NCBI RefSeq assembly: GCF_000794385.1
Contig: NZ_JTJB01000039.1
Span: 38,767 to 102,766, forward strand
Origin: Thermus sp. 2.9
GTDB taxonomy: Bacteria; Deinococcota; Deinococci; Deinococcales; Thermaceae
DNA: 64,000 bases
Direction of reading: 5' to 3'
Part shown: piece after piece, positions 40,250 through 49,558 of the stretch
Position numbering within the stretch: the first letter of the stretch is position 1
Layout of the letters: the number at the start of each line of letters is the position of its first letter
Notes under the pieces: model-generated
Databases searched by the model: none
What the model was told of the DNA's origin: nothing
The model's input: the letters and a program-made list of their open reading frames with translations, nothing else
Translations under genes and position numbers: made by a program

Positions 40250-41040
40250 AGCTCGCCGGCAAGGTGGTGGTGGTCACGGGGGCGGGAAGCGGATTGGGCC
40301 AGGCCCTCACCCTGGAACTCCTCCGGCGGGGGGCAAGGGTGGCGGCGGTGGACCTAAGGGAGGAGGGCCTACGGGAAACCCAGGCCCAGGCGGGGAGCCT
40401 GGCCCCTGGGCTTAGCCTTCACCCTTTGGACGTCACCGATAAGGCGAGGGTGCTAGCCTTGCCCGAGGAGGTGGAAGAAGCGCACGGGCGGGTGGACGGC
40501 CTCATCAACAACGCCGGCATCATCCAGCCCTTTAAGCGGCTCCTGGACCTGGACGAGGCGGTCATGGAGCGGGTGATGCGGGTGAACTTCTACGGGACCC
40601 TCCACATGACCCGAGCCTTTCTGCCCAGGCTCCTCAAGCGCCCCGAGGCCCACCTGGTGAACGTTTCCAGCATGGGGGCTTTCGTGCCGGTGCCGGGGCA
40701 GGCGGTCTACGGGGCCTCCAAGGCGGCGGTGATGCTCCTCACCGAGGCCCTTTGGGCCGAGCTCCAGGGCACCCCCGTGCGGGTCACCTTGGCCCTGCCC
40801 GGGGCCATGCGCACGGGGATCGCGCAGCACTCGGGGGTGGAAGCCCCTGGGGCCGAGGGGGCGAAGGTGCCCGTCTTGGAACCCCATGCGGCCGCCCGCA
40901 TCCTCCTGGACGCCGTGGAGCGGGATGCCTTCCGGGTGCTCCTGGGCCGGGACGCCCGCACCATGGACCTCCTCCACCGCTTAAGCCCCCTCCTCGCCGC
41001 CCGGATCATCGGGCGCCGCATGGCCCACCTCCTGGGCTAG
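40246..41040 (+). CDS. Short-chain dehydrogenase/reductase
   Basis: 264 residues of the classical SDR family: cofactor motif TGAGSGLG near 12-19, NNAG intact in LINNAGIIQPFKRLL, and the catalytic Ser-Tyr-Lys in LVNVSSMGAFVPVPGQAVYG followed by ASKAAV. The C-terminal part (HAAARILLDAVERDAFRVLL) resembles SDRs acting on lipids or acyl compounds. It is the last gene of the transporter-paaK chain. Its end overlaps the convergent MFS gene by 60 bp. The substrate is unknown. Confidence 0.86.
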   Translation: MKLAGKVVVVTGAGSGLGQALTLELLRRGARVAAVDLREEGLRETQAQAGSLAPGLSLHPLDVTDKARVLALPEEVEEAHGRVDGLINNAGIIQPFKRLLDLDEAVMERVMRVNFYGTLHMTRAFLPRLLKRPEAHLVNVSSMGAFVPVPGQAVYGASKAAVMLLTEALWAELQGTPVRVTLALPGAMRTGIAQHSGVEAPGAEGAKVPVLEPHAAARILLDAVERDAFRVLLGRDARTMDLLHRLSPLLAARIIGRRMAHLLG

Positions 41041-42178
41041 GTCCTTCCCCCGCACCAAAAGGGCGGCGAGCCCCATGAGCCCCGCGAGGAGAAGGGCGGC
41101 GGCAGCGAAGGCCGGGCCATGGTGGGGGAAAGCCCGGTGGAAAAGCCCCAGGCTCCCCCCGGCCAGGGCGCTTCCCAGGGCCTGCCCCAAGGAGCGGGCC
41201 ACGGAAAGGGCCCCCGAGGCGAGCCCCTCCGTGCCCGAAGGGGCGAGGGAAAGGACCAGGGCGTTGTTAGCCGCCTGGAACAGGGCCCGCCCCACCCCGA
41301 GGAGGGCGAGGCCCAAGGCAGCCCCCCAAAGGGGGTGAATCAGGGGCAAGAAGGCGAAGGCCACGCCCGTCCCCAGGAGGAGGTGGGCCCCGAGGCGAGC
41401 CACCCGCCGGTAGCCCTTCCTGTCCGCCAGCCTGCCCGCCCAAGCCCCAAGGAGGAGGAGCTGCAAGGGCCCGAGGAGGAGAAGCCCCCCGATGGCCCTG
41501 GAGGATAGCCCCTCGGCCCCCAGGTGGAAGCTTAAGGCCACCGTGGTCCCCAGGGTGTGGGCGAAGTAAAGCCCCGTGGCGAGAAGGGCCCGGAGGAACC
41601 CGGGGGCGGAGAGGAGTTGTTTCAGAGAACCTCCTTGTTCCGGTAGGCTTGGCAGATCGCCCGAAAGGAGAAGGGCCAAAAAAGGCGGCGGGAAGGGGGA
41701 GGAGGAAAACGAGGGAGAGGCTTTTGCCAGCGGCAAGCCCCCCTAAGGCCGGGCCCAGGAGGGTGCCCGTGGCCACCGTGCTCGCCACCATACCCAGGGC
41801 GTAGCCCCGGGCGCTGGGGAAGGCGGTGGCGGCCAGGCCGGGCACGAGCCCCACCACCATGGCCGTGGCCAACCCCTGGAGGAAGCGGAGGAGGTAAAGG
41901 ACCCACACCCCGGGGGCCAGGGCGAGGAGGAGGGCGAAGAGGGCGTGGAGGAAAAGCCCTAGGCGGAATAGCCTTGCCGCCCCCATCCGCCCCGCCAGGC
42001 CCGCCACGGGCAAGTAGGCCAGGGCCGCCCCCAGAAGTCCCATGGACACCACGCCCTGGGCCGCCTCCGGCCCCACGGCGAAGGTCTTCTGAAGGAGGGG
42101 AAGCGCTGGGGCCAGGCTACTTTCGTTGATCGTCCCCAGGAGCACCCCGGAAAGGAGGGCGAAAAGCCGCCGGTCCAT
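40981..42178 (-). pseudogene. MFS transporter gene with a single-base frameshift
   Basis: Two frames together make one 12-helix major facilitator of about 398 residues. The first half reads from ATG 42178 (MDRRLFALLSGVLLGTINES) to VFLLPLPAAFF; the second continues LALLLSGDLPSLPEQGGSLK to the stop at 40981. The break lies at a run of six A on the plus strand (41678-41683); five would restore the frame (AAFLALLLSG). The total length of 1198 bp, one more than a multiple of three, agrees with one inserted base. It could be a true frameshift, phase variation at a homopolymer or a sequencing error. The sequence looks like a drug or sugar efflux type; substrate unknown. Confidence 0.8.
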
Positions 42179-42261
42179 GGGCTAAGCCTAATTCCCGCGC
42201 GCCGGAACGGGTGTGATGGCCCTCCTTGCCCTTCAGGGGGGCCTGGGCGCACCATGGGGCC

Positions 42262-42753
42262 ATGCTTTCCGAGCGTTGGACCCAGGGGCTTTCCTATGAG
42301 GCGCTTCTTCCCAGGCTAGGCGCAGGGCGGACACGGGTGGAGGCCTTTTACCAGTTCCTGGAACCTTTGGATCCCCTTCCGGGGGCGGCCCGGGTCCTGG
42401 CCCTGGTGGAAGCCTGGTGCCCGGACTGCCTCCAGGCCATCCCCGTGTTGGCGAGGCTTCCCTTAGGGGTCCGTTTCCTCTTCCGGGACGAGAACCCGGA
42501 CCTGGCCGAGCGGTACGCCAAGGAGGGCAAGCGCATCGTTCCCACCGTGGTCTTCCTGGGGGAGGGTTGGGAGGAGCTTGCCCGCTGGCACGGGCCCCCC
42601 GGGGAGGCCCGCGCCTTCTTGGGGAAGCTCAAGGCGGAGGGGGTGCCCCCGGGGGAGCTCTTGCGCCGCTACCACGAGGCCTTTCCCCGCTTCGCCCAGG
42701 CCATGCTGGCCGAGTGGCGAGCCCTTCTGGTTCCCCCAAGGCGAACGGTGTAG
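42262..42753 (+). CDS. Thioredoxin-fold protein with CPDC motif
   Basis: 163 residues from ATG 42262; the upstream extension from 42226 has no ribosome site. LALVEAWCPDCLQAIPVLAR near residue 52 gives a CxxC redox motif after a Trp, and IVPTVVFLGEGWEELARW contains the cis-Pro of the thioredoxin fold. There is no signal peptide, so it acts in the cytoplasm. It belongs to a family of thioredoxin-like proteins common in Bacilli and Thermus, without a firm substrate. It diverges from the broken MFS gene and precedes ppdK. Confidence 0.85.
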   Translation: MLSERWTQGLSYEALLPRLGAGRTRVEAFYQFLEPLDPLPGAARVLALVEAWCPDCLQAIPVLARLPLGVRFLFRDENPDLAERYAKEGKRIVPTVVFLGEGWEELARWHGPPGEARAFLGKLKAEGVPPGELLRRYHEAFPRFAQAMLAEWRALLVPPRRTV

Positions 42754-42807
42754 TCTTCCCAGGAGTACACCTTTCCACGTTTCCACGTCCTCCCGGATAC
42801 TCGGGGT

Positions 42808-45411
42808 GTGGAAAGCCGTGTATTCCTGCTTTCGGAGGCTCAAGGCCTTTCCAAAGAGCTCCTTGGGGGTAAGGGGTATGGTCTTGTGGCCATGTCGGGG
42901 GCGGGGCTTCCCGTGCCCCCGGCCCTTATCGTCACCACCGAAGCCTGCCGGCAGTACCTGAAGCGGGGGGAGGTGCCGGGGCTTTGGGAGGAAGTGGAGG
43001 CCAAGATGGCGGCCCTCGAGGGCCTAACCGGGAAGCGCTTCGGCCAAGGGGAGGGGAAGACCCCTCCCCTTTTGGTCTCCGTGCGGAGCGGGGCCCCAGT
43101 GTCCATGCCGGGGATGATGGACACCATCTTGAACCTGGGCCTCACCCTGGAAGGGGTGGAAGCCCTGGCCCGGGCCGCGGAAAACCCCCGCTTCGCCTGG
43201 GACACCTTCCGCCGCCTCCTGGCCATGTACGGGGAGGTGGTCCTGGGGGAGAAGGCGGAGGTCTTTGAGGGGATGCTCGCCGCCTTGAAGGCGGAGCGGA
43301 GGGTGGAGGCGGACACCGCGCTATCCGCCGAGGACCTGGAGGAGCTTTCCTTCCGCTACCTCCGCCACCTCGAGGCCAAAGGCACCCCCTTCCCCATGGA
43401 CCCTTGGGCGCAGCTTTCCGCCGCCGTGGAGGCGGTCTTCCGGAGCTGGCTCAACCCCCGGGCCAGGACCTACCGCCGCATCTACGGCATCCCCGAGGAC
43501 CTGGGTACGGCGGTGGTGGTTCAGGCCATGGTCTACGGCAACCTGGGGGAGGACTCGGGCACCGGGGTGGGCTTCACCCGGAGCCCCGTCACCGGGGAGA
43601 AGCGCCTCTACGGGGAGTACCTGCGCAACGCCCAAGGGGAGGACGTGGTGGCGGGCATCCGCACCCCCGAGCCCCTGGAGCGCCTCCAGGACTACGCCCC
43701 CGCCCTTTACGCCGAGCTCCTAGAGGTGGCGGAGCGGCTGGAGCGCCATTTCCGCGACATGCAGGACTTTGAGTTCACCGTGGAAAAGGGGCGGCTTTAC
43801 CTCCTGCAGACCCGCTCCGGCAAACGCACGGCCAAGGCGGCGGTGCGCATCGCCGTGGAGATGGCGGAGGAGGGCCTCATCTCCAAGGAGGAGGCGGTCT
43901 TGAGGGTGGAGGCCAACGCCCTCCCTGGCCTCCTCAAACCCAGCGTGGACCGGGACAAGGCCCCCAGGCCCCTCCTCAAGGGGCTTCCCGCAAGCCCGGG
44001 GGCCGCCAGCGGCCACGCCGTCTTCTCCAACGAGGGGGCGGAGCGCCTTAACGCCCAGGGCCTCCCCACCATCCTTATTCGCCCGGAGACCACCCCGGAG
44101 GACATCACGGGCATGTACCTCTCCAGGGGCATCCTCACCGCCCGGGGCGGCCTCACCTCCCACGCGGCGGTGGTGGCCCGGGGCCTGGGGGTGCCGGCGG
44201 TGGTGGGGGCCGAGGTCCTAAGGGTCTACCCGGAGGAGGGGAGGGCCGTGGTGGACGGGGTGGAGATCCGGGAAGGGGACCTCCTCACCCTGGACGGGAG
44301 CACGGGAGAGATTTACCTGGGGGCGGTGCCCCTGGTGGAGGCGGAAGGGGAAGCCCTTTTGCAGAAGCTCCTTTCCTGGGCCGAGCCCTTCAGGCGCCTT
44401 GGGGTGAGGGCCAACGCCGACACCCCGGAGGACGCCCGAAGGGCCCGCGCCTTCGGCGCCGAGGGGATTGGGCTTTGCCGCACCGAGCACATGTTCTTCC
44501 AGGAAGAGCGGCTCCCCTGGGTGCGCCGGCTCATCCTGGCCCAGAGGGAGGAGGAGGAAAGGGAAGCCCTGGAGGAGCTTTTCCGGTTCCAGAAGGAGGA
44601 CTTCAAGGAAATCCTCCGGGCCATGGACGGGCTTCCCGTCACCGTGCGGCTTTTGGACCCGCCCCTTCACGAGTTCCTGCCGCCCTTGGCCGAGCTGGAA
44701 GAGGCCGTCAAGGCGGGGGACGGGGAAGCCGCCCGCCTCCTGGAGCGGGCGAAGGCCCTCGAGGAGGCGAACCCCATGCTGGGCTTCCGGGGAGTTAGGC
44801 TCCTCCTCTTAAGGCCCGCCATCTTCCGCATGCAGCTTAAGGCCCTCCTCGAGGCGGCCAAGGAGCTAAGGGAAGAGGGGCTTGACCCCCACCCCGAGGT
44901 CATGGTTCCCCTGGTGGCGGACCCCAAGGAGGTGGAAAGGGCCCGCCTGTTGGCGGAGGAACTCTTCGCCCAGTACGGCCCCATCCCCTTCGGCACCATG
45001 ATAGAAACCCCGAGGGCCGCCCTCCTGGCGGGGGAGATCGCCCCCTTGGTGGACTTCTTCAGCTTCGGCACCAACGACCTCACCCAGATGACCTTTGGCC
45101 TCTCCCGGGACGACGCCGGGAAGTTCCTGCCCCGGTACGTGGAGGAGGGGCTATTCCCCTTTGACCCCACGGAGCGCCTGGACGAGAAGGGGGTGGGGAA
45201 GCTTCTGAGGCTGGCGGTGGAGGAGGGCAGGCGGGCCAACCCCAGGCTCAAGCTCGGCCTCTGCGGGGAGCACGGGGGCGAGGCGGGAAGCGTTCGCTTC
45301 GTGGCGGAGCTTCTGGACTACACCTCGGCGAGCCCCTACCGGGTCCTCACCGCCCGCCTGGCCGCCGCCCAGGCGGGGCTCCGGCGAGCGCCTTTGCCAG
45401 TTTATAGGTGA
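42808..45411 (+). CDS. ppdK: Pyruvate, phosphate dikinase
   Basis: 867 residues, GTG start at 42808, about the usual length. The N-terminal ATP-grasp part shows GGKGYGLVAMSGAGLPVPPA, SVRSGAPVSMPGMMDTILNL and QDFEFTVEKGRLYLLQTRSG. The swivelling phosphohistidine domain has GGLTSHAAVVARGLGVPAVV near residue 451. The C-terminal PEP-binding barrel has GLCRTEHMFF, FSFGTNDLTQMTFGLSRDD and the catalytic Cys in GLCGEHGGE. It interconverts pyruvate, ATP and Pi with PEP, AMP and PPi, probably for gluconeogenesis. A GATACT box at 42796-42801, 7 bp before the start, suggests a leaderless mRNA. Confidence 0.96.
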   Translation: MESRVFLLSEAQGLSKELLGGKGYGLVAMSGAGLPVPPALIVTTEACRQYLKRGEVPGLWEEVEAKMAALEGLTGKRFGQGEGKTPPLLVSVRSGAPVSMPGMMDTILNLGLTLEGVEALARAAENPRFAWDTFRRLLAMYGEVVLGEKAEVFEGMLAALKAERRVEADTALSAEDLEELSFRYLRHLEAKGTPFPMDPWAQLSAAVEAVFRSWLNPRARTYRRIYGIPEDLGTAVVVQAMVYGNLGEDSGTGVGFTRSPVTGEKRLYGEYLRNAQGEDVVAGIRTPEPLERLQDYAPALYAELLEVAERLERHFRDMQDFEFTVEKGRLYLLQTRSGKRTAKAAVRIAVEMAEEGLISKEEAVLRVEANALPGLLKPSVDRDKAPRPLLKGLPASPGAASGHAVFSNEGAERLNAQGLPTILIRPETTPEDITGMYLSRGILTARGGLTSHAAVVARGLGVPAVVGAEVLRVYPEEGRAVVDGVEIREGDLLTLDGSTGEIYLGAVPLVEAEGEALLQKLLSWAEPFRRLGVRANADTPEDARRARAFGAEGIGLCRTEHMFFQEERLPWVRRLILAQREEEEREALEELFRFQKEDFKEILRAMDGLPVTVRLLDPPLHEFLPPLAELEEAVKAGDGEAARLLERAKALEEANPMLGFRGVRLLLLRPAIFRMQLKALLEAAKELREEGLDPHPEVMVPLVADPKEVERARLLAEELFAQYGPIPFGTMIETPRAALLAGEIAPLVDFFSFGTNDLTQMTFGLSRDDAGKFLPRYVEEGLFPFDPTERLDEKGVGKLLRLAVEEGRRANPRLKLGLCGEHGGEAGSVRFVAELLDYTSASPYRVLTARLAAAQAGLRRAPLPVYR

Positions 45412-45605
45412 ACTGGGCCCAGGTGACCCTGGAGATGGCGGGGAAGTTGGTTTCAGCGTTGCGCCCCGGCATGGGCTTCCCCAGCCTTTCCAGCCAACCT
45501 AGGCACGGGCTGCATCCTAGACCACGCCATAGCCTGGACGGTATTACGACAGGTTTTGTTTTGTAGCCCACGGCAAAGGCGCTATAGGAGCGTACAGTAG
45601 CGGTT
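45412..45605. other. Unassigned 190 bp spacer between ppdK and the DUF523 gene
   Basis: Less GC-rich than its neighbours. A minus-strand frame here (45571 toward 45347) contains GRNAETNFPAISRVTWAQFT, which has protein-like character but no recognisable family. Its continuation runs antisense into ppdK. It could be the remnant of a lost gene or mobile element. I see no tRNA, terminator of quality or promoter I can defend. Confidence 0.3.
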
Positions 45606-46550
45606 ATGGAAAGCCTCTGGCCCCGGCCCCGACTGGTGGTGAGCGCCTGTTTGGGCTTCGCCGCCGTGCGCTACTCGGGGGAGCTGATTCCCGACAAGGT
45701 GGTGGCGGCCCTGAGAGAGTTTGCGGACTTCGTCCCCGTCTGCCCCGAGGTGGAGATCGGCCTGGGGGTGCCGCGGCCCACGGTGCGCCTGGTGCGGGGG
45801 GAGGATGGCCCAAGGATGGTCCAGCCCAAGACGGGGGAGGACCTCACGGAAAGGATGAACGCCTTCAGCCAAGGCTTCCTCGAGGGCCTGGGCCCGGTGG
45901 AGGGCTTCATCCTCAAGAACCGCTCCCCCACCTGCGCCCTAAAGGACGCCAAGGTCTACGCCCGGGCGGACGAGGGGGGCGTGGTGGCGCGGGGGCCCGG
46001 CCTCTTTGCCCAGGCTGTGGAGAGCGCCTTTCCCCTCCTGCCCAAGGAGGACGAGGGGCGGCTTTCCAGCGCCCGCATCCGGGCCCACTTCTTCACCCGC
46101 GTTTTCGCCCTGGCCCGGCTCCGGAGGGTGGAGAGCTTTGGGGAGCTTCAGGCCTTCCACGCCCGCTACAAGCTCCTCCTCCTGGCCTACAACCAGGCGG
46201 GGGCCCGGGCCCTGGGGCGGCTTCTCGCCGAGGCTGAGGGGAAGCCCTACCCCGAGGTGCGGCGGGCCTACGAGGATGGGTTCTTGAAGGCCACCCGGCT
46301 TCCCTTCCGCCTGGGGCCCATGGCGGACGCCCTCCTGCACGCCTTTGGATACTTCAAGAAGGTTCTCACGCCCAAGGAAAAGGCCCACTTCCTGGAGCTC
46401 CTAGGGGCCTTCCGCGAGGAGCGGGTGCCCCTCGAGGCCCCCCTCGCCCTCCTCCAATCCTGGGCCTTGCGCCACGGGGTCCCTTACCTCGAGGCCCAGT
46501 CCCTTTTTGAACCCTACCCAAAGCCCCTTCAAAGCCTCGCCAGCTCCTAG
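45606..46550 (+). CDS. DUF523 (TudS-like) plus DUF1722 fusion protein
   Basis: 314 residues. Residues about 8-145 form a DUF523 domain with three conserved cysteines, Cys15 (VSACLGF), Cys46 (VCPEVEIGLGVPRPTVRL) and Cys110 (RSPTCALKD). As known for the thiouracil desulfurase TudS of this family, such cysteines can hold a 4Fe-4S cluster that accepts sulfur. Residues about 165-300 are a DUF1722 (YbgA-like) helical domain (LQAFHARYKLLLLAYNQAGA). The fusion is recurrent in bacteria but its function is not firmly known; desulfuration of thiolated bases is a reasonable guess. It converges on the surface-protein locus with a 4 bp CTAG overlap of stop codons. Confidence 0.87.
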   Translation: MESLWPRPRLVVSACLGFAAVRYSGELIPDKVVAALREFADFVPVCPEVEIGLGVPRPTVRLVRGEDGPRMVQPKTGEDLTERMNAFSQGFLEGLGPVEGFILKNRSPTCALKDAKVYARADEGGVVARGPGLFAQAVESAFPLLPKEDEGRLSSARIRAHFFTRVFALARLRRVESFGELQAFHARYKLLLLAYNQAGARALGRLLAEAEGKPYPEVRRAYEDGFLKATRLPFRLGPMADALLHAFGYFKKVLTPKEKAHFLELLGAFREERVPLEAPLALLQSWALRHGVPYLEAQSLFEPYPKPLQSLASS

Positions 46551-49500
46551 CGCACCTGCACCCGGTAGCACACCTCTCCCGTGGCCCCGGGGTCTAGGGT
46601 GCCCACCGCCACCCGCACGATGCCCCCCTGGATCTCCCCGGCGTCGTCCCCGCTTTGGGCGGTGAGGAAGAGGGTGCTTGCCCCGTGGGTCCAGCGGATG
46701 GCCCGGCCGCCGTAGTCTCCCACGGCGGTGAGGGGGTCGGTGAAGAAGGGCACGGGGTCCGTGAGGACGAAGGCGGTGACGGGGGCCGTGCCCAGGTTTT
46801 GGTAGGCGATGCAGTACTCCAGGACCTCCCCGGGTTTCCCCTGAGCCGTGGTGCCGAAGGGGGTGTTCTGGGAAACGTTCCGCACCCGCTTGCTGAGGCG
46901 CACCTCGCCCCCCGCCACCTGGAGGGTGTCCGTGAGGCCGTCGCTGTCCACCACGGGCGCGTTCCCGTTCCAGGCCAAGGCGGAGCGGAGGAGGAGGATA
47001 TCCACCGCCCCGCTGGGCTCCCCGGCGGGAACCAAGGCCCGCACCTCCAGGGCGCAGGCCTTCAGGCTCCCGTCCGCCTCCCGGGGCCAGGCGCTCCCCA
47101 CGCTGAGGCTGTAGGGCAGGGCCTGCCAGTCCTCCCCGGGGCCGAAGGCGCCGTCGCAGTTCAGGTCCAGGCGCACCTGGTAGGTGTAGCGGGGCGTGTT
47201 GCCCGTGCTCAAGGTCAGGGCGCCCAAGGTGCCGGGGGCGTACCAGTGGCGGAAGGTGTAGGTGCCCGGGGAAGTGGTCTGGCCCGAGCCGTCGGGGTAG
47301 AGGCGGCCATCCCGCACCACGCCGAAGTTGCGCGGGAGGGTCTGCCCTGAAAGGGTTTGGGCCTGCCCTAGGCCCACCGTGGCGCCAGGGGAGGCCGAGG
47401 CGGTGGCGTCCTGCCAGCTCGCCACCTTTTGCGCCGCGGTTCCGTCGTTCCAGCCCGTGGCGGGGCGCAAGGGGTGGGAAAGGGTGACGCTCCCCCAGGA
47501 GGCGGGGACGTAGAGGCGATAGAAGCCCGAGCCGTCCGTGAGGGTGGCGCGGGTGTTGCTCCCATCCGTGGCCCGCACCTCCACGTTGCCGATGCCCGCC
47601 TCGCCGCCGTTTTGCCAGGCGTCGTTGGCGGTGCCGCCGCCAAGCCCGTCGTCCCGGAAGACCCTCCCCTCCACCACAAAGCCGCGGAAGAGGCCGAAGA
47701 GGAGGCCCGTGACGTCGCCAGTCACGTTCACGGAGAGGCTTCCCGTGGCGGGGTTGATGAAGAGCCAGCCGGCGGGGGGTGTGGGGGTGGTGTCCCCCGC
47801 GCTACTGTTGTCGTCCAGGACTAGGGTGTAGCTCCCCGGGGCGATGCCTTGGAAGCTAAAGGCCCCGCTTCCCGGGCTCACCTGGGCCGCGGCCACCAGG
47901 GTGGTGCCGGAGAAGAGCTTCACCCATACCGCGGCCCCGTCGGACCAGTCCTCCCCCGGGGCCTTGAGGCCGTTGGGCTCCCGGTCGTGATAGACCTGGC
48001 CCGAGAGGGTGAAGCCCACCACCGTCACCGAGGCGGCGGCGGAGGCGGTGTCGGTATAACTGCTGCCAAGGGTTTGGGCGTTGTAGCGGATCTCCGCCGT
48101 ATTCACCACGTTTTGGTTGGCGGCGCTGGGGAGGATTTTCACCCTAAAGCGCACCCTGGCCCCCTGCCCAGGGAGGATGAGCCCTCCTTGGCTCGCAGTG
48201 GCCCCGGTGCCCAGGCGGAAGACCACCCGTCCGTTTTGGGCGTCGTATTCGGCGATGTCGTCCCCGGGGGCGTCGGTGAAGGTGCCCGTGGGCGCGCCGG
48301 CGGCGTTTTGCACCACCTGGAGGCTTCCCGGCACGTACTGGGTCCCCGCCGGGATGGGGTCGGTGAGGACCACGTTGATGGCCCCGTCTAGCCCCGTGTT
48401 TTGGAAGCTGACCTCGTACTCCAGGATGTCCCCCACCAGCACCTGGCCCCCGTTCAGGTCGGTGACGGTTTTGGTGAAGGTGGTCTTGAGGTCGGGAAAG
48501 TAGATGTCCACGGCGAAGGTGAGCACGGCGGGGAAGTAGACATCCTGCGTGGAGGTAAAGGTAAGGGTGGCGCTGGTGGCCCCGTTGGGGATCCTGCCCG
48601 TGGCGTCAAAGCGGTCCACATCCACCGCCATTTGGTTGAGGAAGTTGGGGGTTTTGTTGGTAAAGCGGGTACCCATGTCGGAAACAGAGCTGTTGAAGAA
48701 GTTGTTGGCGGGGTTTTGGGCGTCGGAGATGGCCTGGCCGTTGAGTAGGAGCTGGTCGCCCGTAATCCCAGCATCCCCCTCAAAGGCCACCGCTCCCACG
48801 CGGGCGTTCACGGTTCCGGTGGCGGGGGTGAGGAAGCCGCTTGGGACGATGGTTGCTGGGTTATTCGCGCTCACCACCGCCAAGCCGTTGTAGACCACCA
48901 GGTTCTTGAAGGTGGCGTTGGGATCCCGGTACGCCACCACCAGCGCCCAGCCGGCGTAAAAGCCCAGGCCGTCGTTGCCCGTTTGGGCGAGGATGCCCCC
49001 CACCCAGTAAGCGCCGCTTCCCCGAGCCTGCACGATGGAGGTGACGTTGGCAAAGGCGGCGTAGGGTCGGGTGGTGTCCGTCCCTTGGGTTGTGATGGTG
49101 CCCAGGAGGGTCCCGGTGATCTGCTGGTACGAGGAGGCGCCGGGGGGCTTCAAGTAGATGGTGTTCCTGCCACTTGCGCTAGGGTCTGCCCGGGCGCCCC
49201 AGTAGAGCCCAGCCCAAAGGACCTGGGCTCCTGGGGGGAGGCTGAGGGTGGCGGAGGAGGAACCCCCGCGGCCTTGGCCCCAGGGGGGCGCAGCTGGGTC
49301 GGCGTTTACAAAGATCATGCGGCGGTTCGGATCCGGTTGGCCGTTAGAAAGCGCTGTGTTGTTGGACGAGGAGCTGTTCATCCAGTTGGTATCGCATTGG
49401 GTGGTACTCCCGGATTGGGACATGCACATCAGGGTATTCCCGATGAGGAGGATATCCCCCCGCTCGTTCACCGGGCCGAAGCGGGCCTGGAAGGGAGTGA

Positions 49501-49558
49501 TCACTTGGGCCAGGGCGCTCGCTAGGGCAAAGAAGACCGTGGGCCAAAGGCGCTTCAT
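46547..49558 (-). CDS. Secreted DUF11-repeat surface protein (1003 aa)
   Basis: A signal peptide (MKRLWPTVFFALASALAQ) is followed by a Ser/Asn/Thr-rich region with two cysteines (GNTLMCMSQSGSTTQCD). A DUF11-type beta-sandwich spans about 355-515 (VLVGDILEYEVSFQNTGLDG, TDPIPAGTQYVPGSLQV). Two prealbumin/SdrD-B-like modules follow at about 520-625 (LSGQVYHDREPNGLKAPGED) and 626-780 (VEGRVFRDDGLGGGTANDAW). A last DUF11 unit lies at about 886-1003 (GEVRLSKRVRNVSQNTP). These folds are typical of long extracellular stalks or adhesins. The start overlaps the upstream barrel-protein gene by 4 bp. It is the last gene of the locus. Binding partner and role are unknown. Confidence 0.85.
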   Translation of the reverse strand: MKRLWPTVFFALASALAQVITPFQARFGPVNERGDILLIGNTLMCMSQSGSTTQCDTNWMNSSSSNNTALSNGQPDPNRRMIFVNADPAAPPWGQGRGGSSSATLSLPPGAQVLWAGLYWGARADPSASGRNTIYLKPPGASSYQQITGTLLGTITTQGTDTTRPYAAFANVTSIVQARGSGAYWVGGILAQTGNDGLGFYAGWALVVAYRDPNATFKNLVVYNGLAVVSANNPATIVPSGFLTPATGTVNARVGAVAFEGDAGITGDQLLLNGQAISDAQNPANNFFNSSVSDMGTRFTNKTPNFLNQMAVDVDRFDATGRIPNGATSATLTFTSTQDVYFPAVLTFAVDIYFPDLKTTFTKTVTDLNGGQVLVGDILEYEVSFQNTGLDGAINVVLTDPIPAGTQYVPGSLQVVQNAAGAPTGTFTDAPGDDIAEYDAQNGRVVFRLGTGATASQGGLILPGQGARVRFRVKILPSAANQNVVNTAEIRYNAQTLGSSYTDTASAAASVTVVGFTLSGQVYHDREPNGLKAPGEDWSDGAAVWVKLFSGTTLVAAAQVSPGSGAFSFQGIAPGSYTLVLDDNSSAGDTTPTPPAGWLFINPATGSLSVNVTGDVTGLLFGLFRGFVVEGRVFRDDGLGGGTANDAWQNGGEAGIGNVEVRATDGSNTRATLTDGSGFYRLYVPASWGSVTLSHPLRPATGWNDGTAAQKVASWQDATASASPGATVGLGQAQTLSGQTLPRNFGVVRDGRLYPDGSGQTTSPGTYTFRHWYAPGTLGALTLSTGNTPRYTYQVRLDLNCDGAFGPGEDWQALPYSLSVGSAWPREADGSLKACALEVRALVPAGEPSGAVDILLLRSALAWNGNAPVVDSDGLTDTLQVAGGEVRLSKRVRNVSQNTPFGTTAQGKPGEVLEYCIAYQNLGTAPVTAFVLTDPVPFFTDPLTAVGDYGGRAIRWTHGASTLFLTAQSGDDAGEIQGGIVRVAVGTLDPGATGEVCYRVQVR

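Noticed and set aside
42771..42786. Direct repeat TTTCCACG TTTCCACG before ppdK
   Set aside because: Only two 8 bp copies, partly explained by chance; no further copies are seen near other promoters, so a regulatory role is not supported.
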